DNA from: a virus
Strand: one strand, 5' to 3'
DNA: 22,833 nt
IMG/VR virus record: IMGVR_UViG_3300028837_001613
Location: 1-22,833 of that record
Shown: positions 15,231 through 21,826 of the stretch, piece by piece
How the letters are laid out: the number at the start of each line of letters is the position of its first letter
Numbering within the stretch: position 1 is the stretch's first letter
Notes under the pieces: generated by a model
Databases searched by the model: none
The model's input: the letters and a program-made list of their open reading frames with translations, nothing else
Told to the model about the DNA's origin: nothing
Translations under genes and position numbers: made by a program

Positions 15231-15895
15231 TGTCGGTGTTCTATAAACTTGCCCAGCCTGATGGATGGGACTGGTACACTGGAGACACGATCAACTACCG
15301 CGAGGCGGTCGGCGGAACCGTGGAGGTGCCCCAAAGGGACTATGCTATAGAACCTCTGCTATGCCATAGAAGCGTGCTCCACGCTTGTCGAGAACCTAAC
15401 CAGTGTTTCATCGGCGCAAAGCTGCCGTGCAGCGTCTACGAGGTCCATGGGTCTCCCGTAGTTGACGACGGCGAGAAGCAGGGCTTCAAGAATCTTCGTG
15501 TGCTCCGCGAGGTTCCGGCTGAGGAACTGGACGAATTGTTCGGGTGGCGTATAGTGGAGGCTATGGACCCGGTAAACCCCTTCGAAATCGAGCCGCCTGA
15601 AATCACGGAGAAACATATTACACTGCAGTCAGGGCCTCGGTCTGGGCCTCGTTCGGGGCCCCAGTCAGGGCCTCGGTCGGGGCCTATATTGGAAGCCTCT
15701 TCCCAAGCATCAAACGATGGAAGTATGTTGAACAGGGCGAAGACGCGTATCCCTATCAGCCCCTCGTCGATCTCTGGCGACAGGGACTCGTACCCAGCTA
15801 CGACGGGAAACATTGGCGGCTCCACGGCGGACCAGACGCAAAAATACTCTACACGCTACAGAGAGAGGAGACTAAGGCCTGATGAGCAGTCTTAG
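15230..15895 (+). CDS. Phage protein of the ASVWASV-repeat family, N-terminal part (frame broken near 15630)
   Basis: As read, this is 221 residues. Residues 1-134 look native: 'FYKLAQPDGWDWYTGDTINYREAVGG', 'PLLCHRSVLHACREPNQC', 'VHGSPVVDDGEKQGFKNLRVLREVP' and 'LFGWRIVEAMDPVNPFEIEPPEITEKHITL'. From there the frame turns into a SGPRSGPR run and an unlikely tail. The frame one base back instead reads 'VRASVWASFGAPVRASVGAYIGSLFP' and 'YPYQPLVDLWRQGLVPSYDGKHWRLHGG', the known C-terminal half of this family, ending at TGA 15880-15882 and overlapping the next ATG. The gene therefore needs a -1 shift to make the full protein. I recall the family from phages; its function is unknown. Confidence 0.6.
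   Translation: MSVFYKLAQPDGWDWYTGDTINYREAVGGTVEVPQRDYAIEPLLCHRSVLHACREPNQCFIGAKLPCSVYEVHGSPVVDDGEKQGFKNLRVLREVPAEELDELFGWRIVEAMDPVNPFEIEPPEITEKHITLQSGPRSGPRSGPQSGPRSGPILEASSQASNDGSMLNRAKTRIPISPSSISGDRDSYPATTGNIGGSTADQTQKYSTRYRERRLRPDEQS
15601..15882 (+). pseudogene. Displaced C-terminal half of the ASVWASV-repeat protein
   Basis: This frame opens after a stop at 15598-15600 and runs 93 codons to TGA 15880-15882. It contains the VRASVWAS / VRASVGAYIGSLFP repeat block and a conserved C-terminal domain with 'YPYQPLVDLWRQGLVPSYDG' and 'KHWRLHGGPDAKILYTL'. There is no start codon or ribosome-binding site. The stop codon forms a TGATG junction with the next gene, as in the neighbouring intact genes, which shows that this was the original end of the gene at 15230. 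One missing base near 15630, or a frameshift on the ribosome, explains the break. Confidence 0.65.
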
Positions 15896-16244
15896 CTTCG
15901 ATCTGTCCCAGGATGGTATGATGTGCATATTTAAACCCTATCAAGCTGAATCTATGCGTCACTTCTGGGCTTTGAAGAGGCCACTGACAAGCCGAGAAGT
16001 ACATGTCCACCTCCAAGACCGGGGCGGAGAAGTCGCCCTGAGCAGGGCCTCCGTCATAAACTTCCTGAACGATATGGTTGATGAGGGGTTTTTGGACTAC
16101 GTTGAGGAGTCCGGTAAGGGCGGATACCATCGGATCTACAGAGTGAATGACAAGAGCAAGACCGAGCAAATCTTCAAGAACACTGTCTGGCTAATGTTTC
16201 ATGAGAAGCTAGATGCTTTCAGGGACGGGAATGCTGACTTATGA
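15882..16244 (+). CDS. BlaI/MecI-like winged-helix regulator
   Basis: This 120-residue protein has the layout of archaeal BlaI-like repressors: 'FKPYQAESMRHFWALKRPLTSREVHVHLQ' (helices 1 and 2), then 'SRASVINFLNDMVDEGFLDYVEESGKGGYHRIY' (recognition helix and wing), and a C-terminal helix for dimerisation ('IFKNTVWLMFHEKLDAF'). It starts in a TGATG junction and ends in an ATGA junction, so it is part of the tight operon. It could repress viral or host promoters, and its target is not visible here. Confidence 0.7.
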   Translation: MSSLSFDLSQDGMMCIFKPYQAESMRHFWALKRPLTSREVHVHLQDRGGEVALSRASVINFLNDMVDEGFLDYVEESGKGGYHRIYRVNDKSKTEQIFKNTVWLMFHEKLDAFRDGNADL

Positions 16245-16630
16245 ATCTTGAAACTCTAATCACGGAGATGGATCTTATCATACTCCCCGAGGAAGGCATA
16301 CACATAACCCATCCTCTTAAGGAGGCTATCTTCAGCATCGTCAGGGATGCTTGGAAAGCAGCCGAGGATGCTGAGATACCTATCCCGAATCCGGGTGTTT
16401 GGAAGAAACTCGTCAACATGGACGAGATTGGGGAACTGATGGACGCGGAGCAAAGGACACATAAGGCTATCCATTTAACCAGAACCGTTCTCTTTGATGC
16501 CCTGTGTAACCCTCTGGCCCTCATAGCGATGTATGCTAATGACGTGGACCCAGAGGATCTTCAGGACAAGGTGTACGACATCCTGGAGTACCTAGAGAAG
16601 ACAAAACCTGAGGAGGTTGAGAAAGGATGA
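16241..16630 (+). CDS. Unknown acidic helical protein
   Basis: This 129-residue protein starts in an ATGA overlap with the winged-helix gene and ends in an ATGA overlap with the next gene. It is helical and acidic with a 'HPLKEAIFSIVRDAWKAAEDAEIPIPNPGVWKKL' region and a C-terminal 'DVDPEDLQDKVYDILEYLEKTKPEEVEKG'. No domain is recognised. Membership in the operon with DNA-binding and candidate recombination genes suggests an early accessory role. Confidence 0.65.
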   Translation: MNLETLITEMDLIILPEEGIHITHPLKEAIFSIVRDAWKAAEDAEIPIPNPGVWKKLVNMDEIGELMDAEQRTHKAIHLTRTVLFDALCNPLALIAMYANDVDPEDLQDKVYDILEYLEKTKPEEVEKG

Positions 16631-17013
16631 AATCCCTGACGGAAATCAAAGAACGCATCGAAAGGCAACTAAAAGATATAGGAGAAGGCTTTATGATCGC
16701 TGCTTGCAACCATCAGCACCCACTTCAAGTCTATCATCCTGAATATATCAAAGAGGGCTACGAGGCAGATCCACTTACTGAGGAGGCAATCATCAAGGAA
16801 ATGCGGGACTATATGGACTTTGCACTAGGAAAAGCCCGCAACAAACGAGGAGTCTCAGCCAACAGAAGTATCTGGAAATACGTTCAATGGCTGTGGGCTC
16901 TTGATGATGAAGAGCTTTTGGCCTTCGCTGAGGACGATGATAATTATCCGATGTATGGTATGCCTATACTTCAAAAGATCTGCGATAAATACGGATTCAA
17001 GGAGGAATCCTGA
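16627..17013 (+). CDS. Unknown operon protein
   Basis: This 128-residue protein overlaps both neighbours (ATGA in front, TGATG behind). The C-terminal half, 'SANRSIWKYVQWLWALDDEELLAFAEDDDNYPMYGMPILQKI', is compact and aromatic. I recall similar stretches from archaeal viruses and plasmids, but no function. The N-terminal half contains 'GFMIAACNHQHPLQVYHPEY' with several His residues. It could be a host-interaction or DNA-metabolism factor, given its neighbours. Confidence 0.65.
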   Translation: MKSLTEIKERIERQLKDIGEGFMIAACNHQHPLQVYHPEYIKEGYEADPLTEEAIIKEMRDYMDFALGKARNKRGVSANRSIWKYVQWLWALDDEELLAFAEDDDNYPMYGMPILQKICDKYGFKEES

Positions 17014-17864
17014 TGATTGATGAGGACAAGTCCCTAGCAAACACTGAACAGTTGGCGCTCGCTATCCCGATGATGCCCATCGAGGAACTTACGAAGCTGA
17101 CGAACTACGTAGCCCAAGTCAAGGAAACCCTGATGACGAAGAACAAGGACTACTTCATCCAAGGAAACAAACAGTACACAGCCCGCAGCGGATTCGCTAA
17201 ACTCGCCCAAGGATTCGACTTGAGCGACGAGATAATATTGGAGAAGGAGATATACCAAGATGGCCGCTTCTATGGATTCAACTACACTGTCCGCGTCTAT
17301 AACCGACTGGGAAGGAGATCGACTGGGGTCGGCAGTTGCACCATAGATGAGCCGAACCTGATCCATCATAAGGATCGTCCTTATCATGACGTCCGATCCA
17401 TAGCCTTCACCCGAGCCTGGAATAGGGCTGTATCAAACTTCGTGGGGTCAGCCGATGTCAGTGCGGAGGAGATGAGTCTAGGCCCAGACTTTGACGATCC
17501 AGACCGGGGCCCCGACCGAGGTCCAGACCGAGGACAAAGAAAAGCATCAAAAGAAGAGGTCAGGGTTCAAGACTTCATGAAGCCCGTCGAGCTAAAGATA
17601 CCGGAATGGATGCTCGCGGACGAGTTGAACCGCGCCGAAGACTCGTGGAGCCAGGCTAAGGAGATCACTGAAGCGTGGATGAAGGAGGCGGGATTCAACC
17701 TAGCTGACTTTGAGATCAACGTCGATCTAGCGAAGATAAAAGTTACGCCTCTCAAGGTTATCTCAGAGGAGGTCAAGCCAGATGTTGATGGCGTCATGCT
17801 TGCAGCGGGGTTCAAGAAGTACAGGAACGTTTGGAGGATCAACAAGAAAGATGTGATAGGTTGA
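17013..17864 (+). CDS. Candidate single-strand annealing / recombination protein
   Basis: This 283-residue protein has a conserved N-terminal domain: 'TKNKDYFIQGNKQYTARSGFAKLAQGFDLSDEII' (residues 42-78), strands 'YGFNYTVRVYNRLGRRSTGVGSC', and 'YHDVRSIAFTRAWNRAVSNFVGSADVSAEEM' (about 124-154). The order of a lysine/aromatic segment, beta hairpins and a TRA-x-NRA helix reminds me of Rad52/Erf-type annealing proteins of phages. I cannot confirm that family by eye. A low-complexity linker (DRGPDRGPDRG, about residues 163-173) joins a C-terminal domain ending 'VMLAAGFKKYRNVWRIN'. It starts and ends in TGATG junctions. Confidence 0.5.
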   Translation: MIDEDKSLANTEQLALAIPMMPIEELTKLTNYVAQVKETLMTKNKDYFIQGNKQYTARSGFAKLAQGFDLSDEIILEKEIYQDGRFYGFNYTVRVYNRLGRRSTGVGSCTIDEPNLIHHKDRPYHDVRSIAFTRAWNRAVSNFVGSADVSAEEMSLGPDFDDPDRGPDRGPDRGQRKASKEEVRVQDFMKPVELKIPEWMLADELNRAEDSWSQAKEITEAWMKEAGFNLADFEINVDLAKIKVTPLKVISEEVKPDVDGVMLAAGFKKYRNVWRINKKDVIG

Positions 17865-18178
17865 TGAAGCCCGAGGACATGAAATACGAATATTGTCTGG
17901 AATGCCATATGACGGTGCGCCACATCCTCAAGAATGGAAGGTATGTCTGCCAGAACTGTGGTCATATTGGTCCTGAAGAGGGACAGAAAGCAGCTAAGTG
18001 TCCTAGTTGCGGTGAGATCACCAAACAATGTCTGCGGGGCTGGGAGGAGAGCTATACGAAGTATCGGTGTGGCCACTGCCAGAAAGCGTACCAATTGAGG
18101 GAAGACGAGGAGGATGTTGTCATGCCGAGCCAGCTAGGCTTCAATATAAACGATGAGGAGACTGAGGGTGTTGAGTGA
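17864..18178 (+). CDS. Double zinc-ribbon protein
   Basis: This 104-residue protein starts at ATG 17864 (TGATG with the previous gene) rather than at an in-frame upstream codon. It has four CxxC pairs: C11/C14, C29/C32, C46/C49 and C69/C72, plus C56. That makes two zinc ribbons in a row ('CLECH...CQNCG' and 'CPSCG...CGHC'). Acidic residues follow. The pattern suits a nucleic-acid or transcription factor accessory protein. Archaeal viruses often carry such small ribbons, and no specific partner is evident. Confidence 0.65.
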   Translation: MKPEDMKYEYCLECHMTVRHILKNGRYVCQNCGHIGPEEGQKAAKCPSCGEITKQCLRGWEESYTKYRCGHCQKAYQLREDEEDVVMPSQLGFNINDEETEGVE

Positions 18179-18431
18179 TCTCGGCCCCGTCTCTCAGGCT
18201 ATCCTCAACTATATCAATGAACGTGCTGGGTACATCGAGATATTCCGGATGATCAACATGGTAGCCCAGAAGACAGGGGAGAGCCACTCAACTAAATGGT
18301 ACAGAACCCAGCTAGTGGCCCTCGCCCTCGAGGGACGCATAGAGGCCAAGGTCACCCGATCAGGTGACAAACTTGCCATCAGGTGGCGACGCCTACCCGA
18401 GGGAGAAGGGAATGCAACTACGGAAAAATAA
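18168..18431 (+). CDS. Small winged-helix-like protein
   Basis: I chose GTG 18168 because GAGGAG (18155-18160) lies seven bases upstream; ATG 18153 in the same frame has no ribosome-binding site. The 87-residue product reads 'SDLGPVSQAILNYINERAGYIEIFRMINMVAQKTG', then 'STKWYRTQLVALALEGRIEAKVTRSGDKLAIRWRR', which looks like helices followed by a wing. It is the last gene of the overlapping operon. It may bind DNA, and its target is unknown. Confidence 0.6.
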   Translation: MLSDLGPVSQAILNYINERAGYIEIFRMINMVAQKTGESHSTKWYRTQLVALALEGRIEAKVTRSGDKLAIRWRRLPEGEGNATTEK

Positions 18432-18445
18432 AGGAAGGATGAATG

Positions 18446-18928
18446 ATGCCTTCAAATAAGGATCACTCTGAATACACATATGATAAGTATGGGGTTACAG
18501 GTTCAGATTTACATAAATGGATTGATGATCCTGTAAGAGAACATGGTCCCAGTCACAGAAAATATAGACATTCTTCAGGGACAAAATTACCCAAACGATT
18601 TATCGATAAATATGGAGGTAAACTCGCTCGTAAGATACACGAAAGCCATATAGAATTGGATAAGTTCTTAGACAGGTACAAAACCAAAAAAATTAAAGTA
18701 ATAGAATATAAGAAAATCCTTAAAGAAGTTGAAGTCATTAAATATGTACCCGAAAAAAGAAGAGTCATAAGTTTAGAAAGTTTTGAGGATGAGGCTATCA
18801 AACTTATGCGAGAAATAAAAGAAACCCGAAAAATCAATCCCAACTACAAAAGAACCAATATTCCCGACAACTTTTATGCCACTGCTGCTCAACTTATGAG
18901 AGAAATCAAAATGAAAAGGAGAGTATAA
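18446..18928 (+). CDS. Unknown basic protein with LHKWIDDP and KYRHSSG motifs
   Basis: This protein of 160 residues (161 if the ATG at 18443 is used) follows AAGGAAGGATGA. Its N-terminus has 'YGVTGSDLHKWIDDPVREHGPSHRKYRH', then 'PKRFIDKYGGKLARKIHESHIELD'. I recall this pair of motifs from archaeal viruses and plasmids, without a function. The C-terminal half is Lys-rich and contains 'EAIKLMREIKETRKI', which recurs as 'TAAQLMREIKMKRRV'. Codons are AT-rich against the operon before it, so the gene probably came from elsewhere. Binding to nucleic acid is plausible from charge only. Confidence 0.6.
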   Translation: MPSNKDHSEYTYDKYGVTGSDLHKWIDDPVREHGPSHRKYRHSSGTKLPKRFIDKYGGKLARKIHESHIELDKFLDRYKTKKIKVIEYKKILKEVEVIKYVPEKRRVISLESFEDEAIKLMREIKETRKINPNYKRTNIPDNFYATAAQLMREIKMKRRV

Positions 18929-18932
18929 AACG

Positions 18933-19133
18933 ATGGTTAAAGAGAAGTTGAGTAACCATAACAGGGGACAATCCCACGATTTGGATAATATTAAATATAG
19001 GAAGAATGATTCAGTATTTAGGTCGGTGTCGAAAGGGGGATCATCTGCCCTGTTTTTCCCCCACCCGACTCAACTCTCTAGCAACTTTTATATAAAAAGC
19101 CCATATAACTTGATTAGGGCAGATGAAAGATGA
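18933..19133 (+). CDS. Doubtful small reading frame
   Basis: A 66-residue frame starts 2 nt after the preceding gene (AGGAG upstream at a long distance). The protein is low in recognisable structure, and its second half is translated across a T-rich stretch and the promoter of the next gene. It could be a short real gene but may equally be noncoding sequence between the two genes. Confidence 0.25.
   Translation: MVKEKLSNHNRGQSHDLDNIKYRKNDSVFRSVSKGGSSALFFPHPTQLSSNFYIKSPYNLIRADER
19083..19097 (+). promoter_or_regulatory. TATA-type promoter for the Myb-like gene
   Basis: CTTTTATATAAAAAG is a strong archaeal TATA box, and the next ATG (19130) lies about 35 nt further on. Expected transcription starts fall near 19113-19118, giving a very short leader. 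A T-rich stretch (GTTTTTCCCCC at about 19050-19060) just upstream could end the previous transcript. Confidence 0.65.
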
Positions 19134-19840
19134 GCAATAAATCTACACTTAGAGCATCACAGTCACATAGCAAACTGAACCCTGCTCCGGTAGCCTACCC
19201 AGAGAAGCGGGAAACGGAGGGCCAGAGCCTAGTCCCCTCTGAGCCCTCCTTTAAATCAAAAGTTTTTGCGGTTCCTTGGTGGGTTGAAATAAAAGATAAT
19301 TTACTGGTTTCAGAAACTGCTATTCTACCTAGGATAACAAAGTATGGGGATTTAAGGTGGGGTCCAAAGGAGACACAGCGGCTGATAAACAATTATAGGA
19401 GCAAGTCTAAGGAGACACTGGAAAAAATATTTCCAGACAGAACCTATGTGGCTATACAGGGCAAAGCAAACAGAATGAGGATAAAAAAGAAACCTAAATA
19501 TCCTCCGTGGAGCGATGAGGAGCTCTGCCTACTAAAGACCTTTCAAGACTCAATGTTAACTTTCCATGAAATAGCCGATTACTTCCCCAGCCGCACAGTC
19601 TCAGCCGTAAAACTTAGGTTCTACAAGACAGGGCTAGAGAAATCCAAGAAATCTTATTACAGGAAACCTAGGTGGCTGGATATGGATGTCAATCTATTGG
19701 AGCAACTATACTCAGATCCAATGAATAGTGTGAAGGAGATACATACCAAGCTAAAGGGAAAACACAGCGTAAACGCTTTACGACTTAAAGTAAGTCGCAT
19801 GGGACTCAAAAGAGAATGGGGGGAAATACCCTGCATATAA
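19130..19840 (+). CDS. Three-repeat Myb/SANT-like DNA-binding protein
   Basis: This 236-residue protein carries three helix-turn-helix repeats whose first helix begins with a conserved Trp: W77 ('RWGPKETQRLINNY'), W127 ('PPWSDEELCLLKTF') and W182 ('PRWLDMDVNLLEQLY'). Each repeat continues with a second helix and a recognition helix of the 'RTVSAVKLRFYKTGL' type. This is the Myb/SANT pattern, also seen in GcrA-like phage proteins. The N-terminal 70 residues are unrelated. It has its own promoter and stands alone, so it may be a separate regulator, possibly of the late module. Partners are unknown. Confidence 0.75.
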   Translation: MSNKSTLRASQSHSKLNPAPVAYPEKRETEGQSLVPSEPSFKSKVFAVPWWVEIKDNLLVSETAILPRITKYGDLRWGPKETQRLINNYRSKSKETLEKIFPDRTYVAIQGKANRMRIKKKPKYPPWSDEELCLLKTFQDSMLTFHEIADYFPSRTVSAVKLRFYKTGLEKSKKSYYRKPRWLDMDVNLLEQLYSDPMNSVKEIHTKLKGKHSVNALRLKVSRMGLKREWGEIPCI

Positions 19841-19847
19841 CTCGATC

Positions 19848-19868
19848 CTTTTTTCTAGCGTTTTTTTT
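19848..19868 (+). terminator. Double T-run terminator
   Basis: CCTTTTTTCTAG and, a few bases on, TTTTTTTT follow the Myb-like gene stop. Runs of T on the coding strand are the usual archaeal termination signal. A nearly identical CTTTTTTCTAG occurs near 22766, also right after a gene. Confidence 0.65.
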
Positions 19869-19890
19869 GGAAGAACCCCCTGATAAGATA

Positions 19891-19924
19891 ATATATATAT
19901 ATTATTATAATAATATATATATAT
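19891..19924. promoter_or_regulatory. 34-bp perfect AT-only palindrome (operator/TATA)
   Basis: The sequence is a perfect inverted repeat of two 17-bp arms with no spacer, built only from A and T and centred between 19907 and 19908. It ends 16 nt before the ATG of a ribbon-helix-helix gene. It covers the position expected for the TATA box, so binding by a dimer or tetramer of that regulator would block transcription. Confidence 0.65.
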
Positions 19925-19940
19925 AATAAGGCGATGTGAA

Positions 19941-20333
19941 ATGGCAGGAAGACCACCAGACCCAAACCGAAAAACTACAACCTACCTCATCCGTTTCCCA
20001 GATATAGCTTTCATCAACAAACTCGACGTCATCGCTAAGAGGGAAGGCATCAACAGAAGAACCTTGATCCTTAATTTCCTAAAAGAGGGCATGGAGAAAC
20101 ACGCTCCAGGGAACCCCCAGACTCTTCTTAACAGCTATGCAGAGGGAGGAACCAATACAATCAATCAGATCATAGGTCAGATACGGCAGAAGTTCTATAA
20201 CCGGGGTAGGGCATCTCGGCGAGAGATTCTAGGGGCCTTACAAGAAAAAGGCATTAAGGGAAAGGAGAGAGCCTCGATAGCAGATGGAATAATCATGTGG
20301 TTGAGAGGTTACGGATTAAAGGTATCCTCTTAG
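19941..20333 (+). CDS. Ribbon-helix-helix (CopG-like) regulator
   Basis: This 130-residue protein contains 'KTTTYLIRFPDIAFINKLDVIAKREGINRRTLILNFLKEGME' (residues 11-52). That is a beta strand followed by two helices in CopG/MetJ-type order, after a basic 'AGRPPDPNR' arm. The C-terminal half, 'QIRQKFYNRGRASRREILGALQEKGIKGKERASIADGIIMWL', is helical and may form a second domain. The gene sits right behind a 34-bp palindrome, its likely operator. It heads a group of small genes ending at 21713 and has GGCGATG as its ribosome-binding region. Confidence 0.75.
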   Translation: MAGRPPDPNRKTTTYLIRFPDIAFINKLDVIAKREGINRRTLILNFLKEGMEKHAPGNPQTLLNSYAEGGTNTINQIIGQIRQKFYNRGRASRREILGALQEKGIKGKERASIADGIIMWLRGYGLKVSS

Positions 20334-20344
20334 GTGGGGTGAAT

Positions 20345-20947
20345 ATGACACGAAGCCAGGAATATAGCTTGAGATACGCGGTCCTTCTAAGAGATAATAA
20401 CCAATGCCGATGGTGCGGCGCAGAAAACGATTTACAGGTTCACCACCTTCGACACGAGAAAAGCACAATAGATGAGACTGTGACCATCTGCAGAAGGTGT
20501 CATATAAGAATACATTATATCGAAAAAATGCTGTTAAAAGGCTATAGACAACCCTTTTATTGCGAAAAACATAAACCCAAGGAAATACCTTTTTTAGGTT
20601 ATTCATTTAAGAACGGAAAAATTAGAATAGGTTATTGTCCTCAATGTGGGCAAGGCTTCAAAAGGAATGCTAAAGGAGAAACCCTTGATCACTGGGAATC
20701 AAGTCCTTTTCATGACTTATTAATGAAAAGTTACGCGAAAAAGGAATATGATTATTCTCCTTCAATGAAGGAAACTATAGAGTGGAGAAAATGGTATAAA
20801 CAGCTATCCCCCGAAGAACAAGAAGAGGTAATGCACTTTGACGGAAGTGAGGACCTAAAAAAGCTTTTAGGAAGTACAGGCATAGCGGAAATCGCAAACA
20901 TGGTGGCGCAGGGCCTCATCGAACAGGGTATAAAGGTGTGGCAATAA
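20345..20947 (+). CDS. HNH endonuclease
   Basis: This 200-residue protein starts at ATG 20345 after GGTGGGGTGAAT; an upstream in-frame GTG would overlap the previous gene. It has the HNH layout: C21-x2-C24 ('QCRWCGAEND'), H33-H34 ('LQVHHLRH'), then C49-x2-C52-H53 ('TICRRCHIRIHY'). A C-terminal half carries a further CxxC ('IGYCPQCGQGF'). Codons are AT-rich against the operon before it. Such enzymes are selfish homing or packaging-associated nucleases in phages, and which of the two applies here cannot be told. The stop overlaps the next start (TAATG). Confidence 0.8.
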   Translation: MTRSQEYSLRYAVLLRDNNQCRWCGAENDLQVHHLRHEKSTIDETVTICRRCHIRIHYIEKMLLKGYRQPFYCEKHKPKEIPFLGYSFKNGKIRIGYCPQCGQGFKRNAKGETLDHWESSPFHDLLMKSYAKKEYDYSPSMKETIEWRKWYKQLSPEEQEEVMHFDGSEDLKKLLGSTGIAEIANMVAQGLIEQGIKVWQ

Positions 20948-21141
20948 TGTCTTATCTTCGCCAATCTAAACCTAAAAACGCGGTCTGCACATGGTGTGAA
21001 CAATTCGACGTAGAGCAACGGTTTTGTTATTCCAAGCAGAGTGTAATCCAGGACTGGACGCTTCCCCGTAGGTGCAGCCGATATGATGGCCCCCCAGTGG
21101 AGGGGGCGAACCTGAACAAACTCATGGAGACACTGAAATGA
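20947..21141 (+). CDS. Small Cys-rich protein
   Basis: This 64-residue protein starts in a TAATG junction with the HNH gene and ends in an ATGA junction. Cysteines at 14, 17, 27 and 43 ('NAVCTWCEQF', 'RFCYSKQSV', 'RRCSRY') could hold one zinc. No family is recognised. It sits in a chain of tiny overlapping genes. Confidence 0.55.
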   Translation: MSYLRQSKPKNAVCTWCEQFDVEQRFCYSKQSVIQDWTLPRRCSRYDGPPVEGANLNKLMETLK

Positions 21142-21263
21142 CTAACTCCCAACTCCGTATAACCTTCATAATCGTATGGGCTGCGCCCCTGGTGGTGCTG
21201 GCGATATGGATATATGTCTTCCGCAGACTACGACAGTTTGAGAAAAAATCTGGAGCTACATAG
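21138..21263 (+). CDS. Small single-pass membrane protein
   Basis: This 41-residue protein begins in an ATGA overlap. It has one hydrophobic span ('ITFIIVWAAPLVVLAIWIYVF', residues 8-28 approximately), a short N-terminus and a basic C-terminus ('RRLRQFEKK'), so the C-terminus should face the cytoplasm. It could be a holin-like, spanin-like or superinfection-exclusion protein. No sequence family can be assigned at this length. Confidence 0.55.
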   Translation: MTNSQLRITFIIVWAAPLVVLAIWIYVFRRLRQFEKKSGAT

Positions 21264-21264
21264 G

Positions 21265-21396
21265 ATGCCGATGAGAGTATGCCCAAAATGCAAAGCACAG
21301 ATCCCGTCCAACATAAATATTTGCTGGAAATGCGGCTACTGCCTAGACCCCAGGATACGCGAGTTAGCGGCCAGCCAAAGGAGAAACAAGAAATGA
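21265..21396 (+). CDS. Tiny zinc-ribbon protein
   Basis: This 43-residue protein starts at ATG 21265, two bases after the membrane gene's stop, with GGAG at 21252-21255. It has C6-x2-C9 and C20-x2-C23 ('VCPKCKAQIPSNINICWKCGYCLDP'), a classic zinc ribbon, then a basic tail. A longer reading from 21214 would overlap the membrane gene in another frame. The function is unknown. The stop overlaps the next ATG (ATGA). Confidence 0.55.
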   Translation: MPMRVCPKCKAQIPSNINICWKCGYCLDPRIRELAASQRRNKK

Positions 21397-21713
21397 CGAG
21401 CATGCAATCCACAAGCTTAGAGGTCTTCTTCGGGGAGGTACTTCCCAGTCTTAATGAGAGACAGGGACAAGTCCTAGATCTATTCCTAGAGAACCCCGCC
21501 ATGGACTTCACCAACATGGAGCTCAGCGATGAGCTAGGATGGAGCATCAACCGAGTCACCCCCCGAGTCTATGAACTACGCGGCGAAGGCAAGAACAACC
21601 CGCTCAAATGGAACCCAGTACTCATCGAGAGCCGCCGCCGCGAATGCAGGGTCACAGGACGAAAAGCCATTGCATGGGCCTTCAACCCAGATAGACACCT
21701 ATCAAAATCTTAG
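21393..21713 (+). CDS. Winged-helix phage protein
   Basis: This 106-residue protein starts at ATG 21393 with AGGAG upstream. It reads 'LEVFFGEVLPSLNERQGQVLDLF', then 'DFTNMELSDELGWSINRVTPRVYELRGEG' and 'VLIESRRRECRVTGRKAIAWAF'. This is the layout of small phage winged-helix proteins that recur next to regulatory genes. It probably binds DNA and is the last gene of the group that starts at 19941. Confidence 0.65.
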   Translation: MTSMQSTSLEVFFGEVLPSLNERQGQVLDLFLENPAMDFTNMELSDELGWSINRVTPRVYELRGEGKNNPLKWNPVLIESRRRECRVTGRKAIAWAFNPDRHLSKS

Positions 21714-21772
21714 CTCTCTTTTAAGACCAAATACCATATCTATTTGATTGGGAAACACCCCGCTATTCTAAG

Positions 21773-21820
21773 CGTAATTACGTAGAAAACAGAAGGGTTT
21801 ATATATTATGTGTAATTACA
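21773..21820. promoter_or_regulatory. Twin palindromic operators around a TATA box
   Basis: CGTAATTACG (21773-21782) and TGTAATTACA (21811-21820) are each 10-bp perfect palindromes sharing GTAATTAC, with centres 38 bp apart. A TATA box, TTTATATATTA (21798-21808), lies between them. The ATG at 21827 is about 25 nt after the box, so the transcript is nearly leaderless. The second operator lies between TATA box and start, an arrangement suited to repression. Confidence 0.65.
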
Positions 21821-21826
21821 TAGTAA

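Noticed and set aside
15625-15690. Short GC-rich repeats encoding SGPRSGPR, first thought to be a low-complexity linker or phase-variable tract
   Set aside because: The frame one base back reads an ASVWASV-type repeat that joins a conserved C-terminal domain, so the SGPR run is most simply the out-of-frame reading of that repeat.
17503-17535. GPDRGPDRG repeat thought to be related to the SGPR repeat
   Set aside because: It is in frame in an intact gene, acts as a short linker and shares only base composition with the other tract.
17567-18094. Minus-strand reading frame of 175 codons
   Set aside because: It is antisense to the candidate annealing protein and the zinc-ribbon gene, which have clear plus-strand junctions and motifs.
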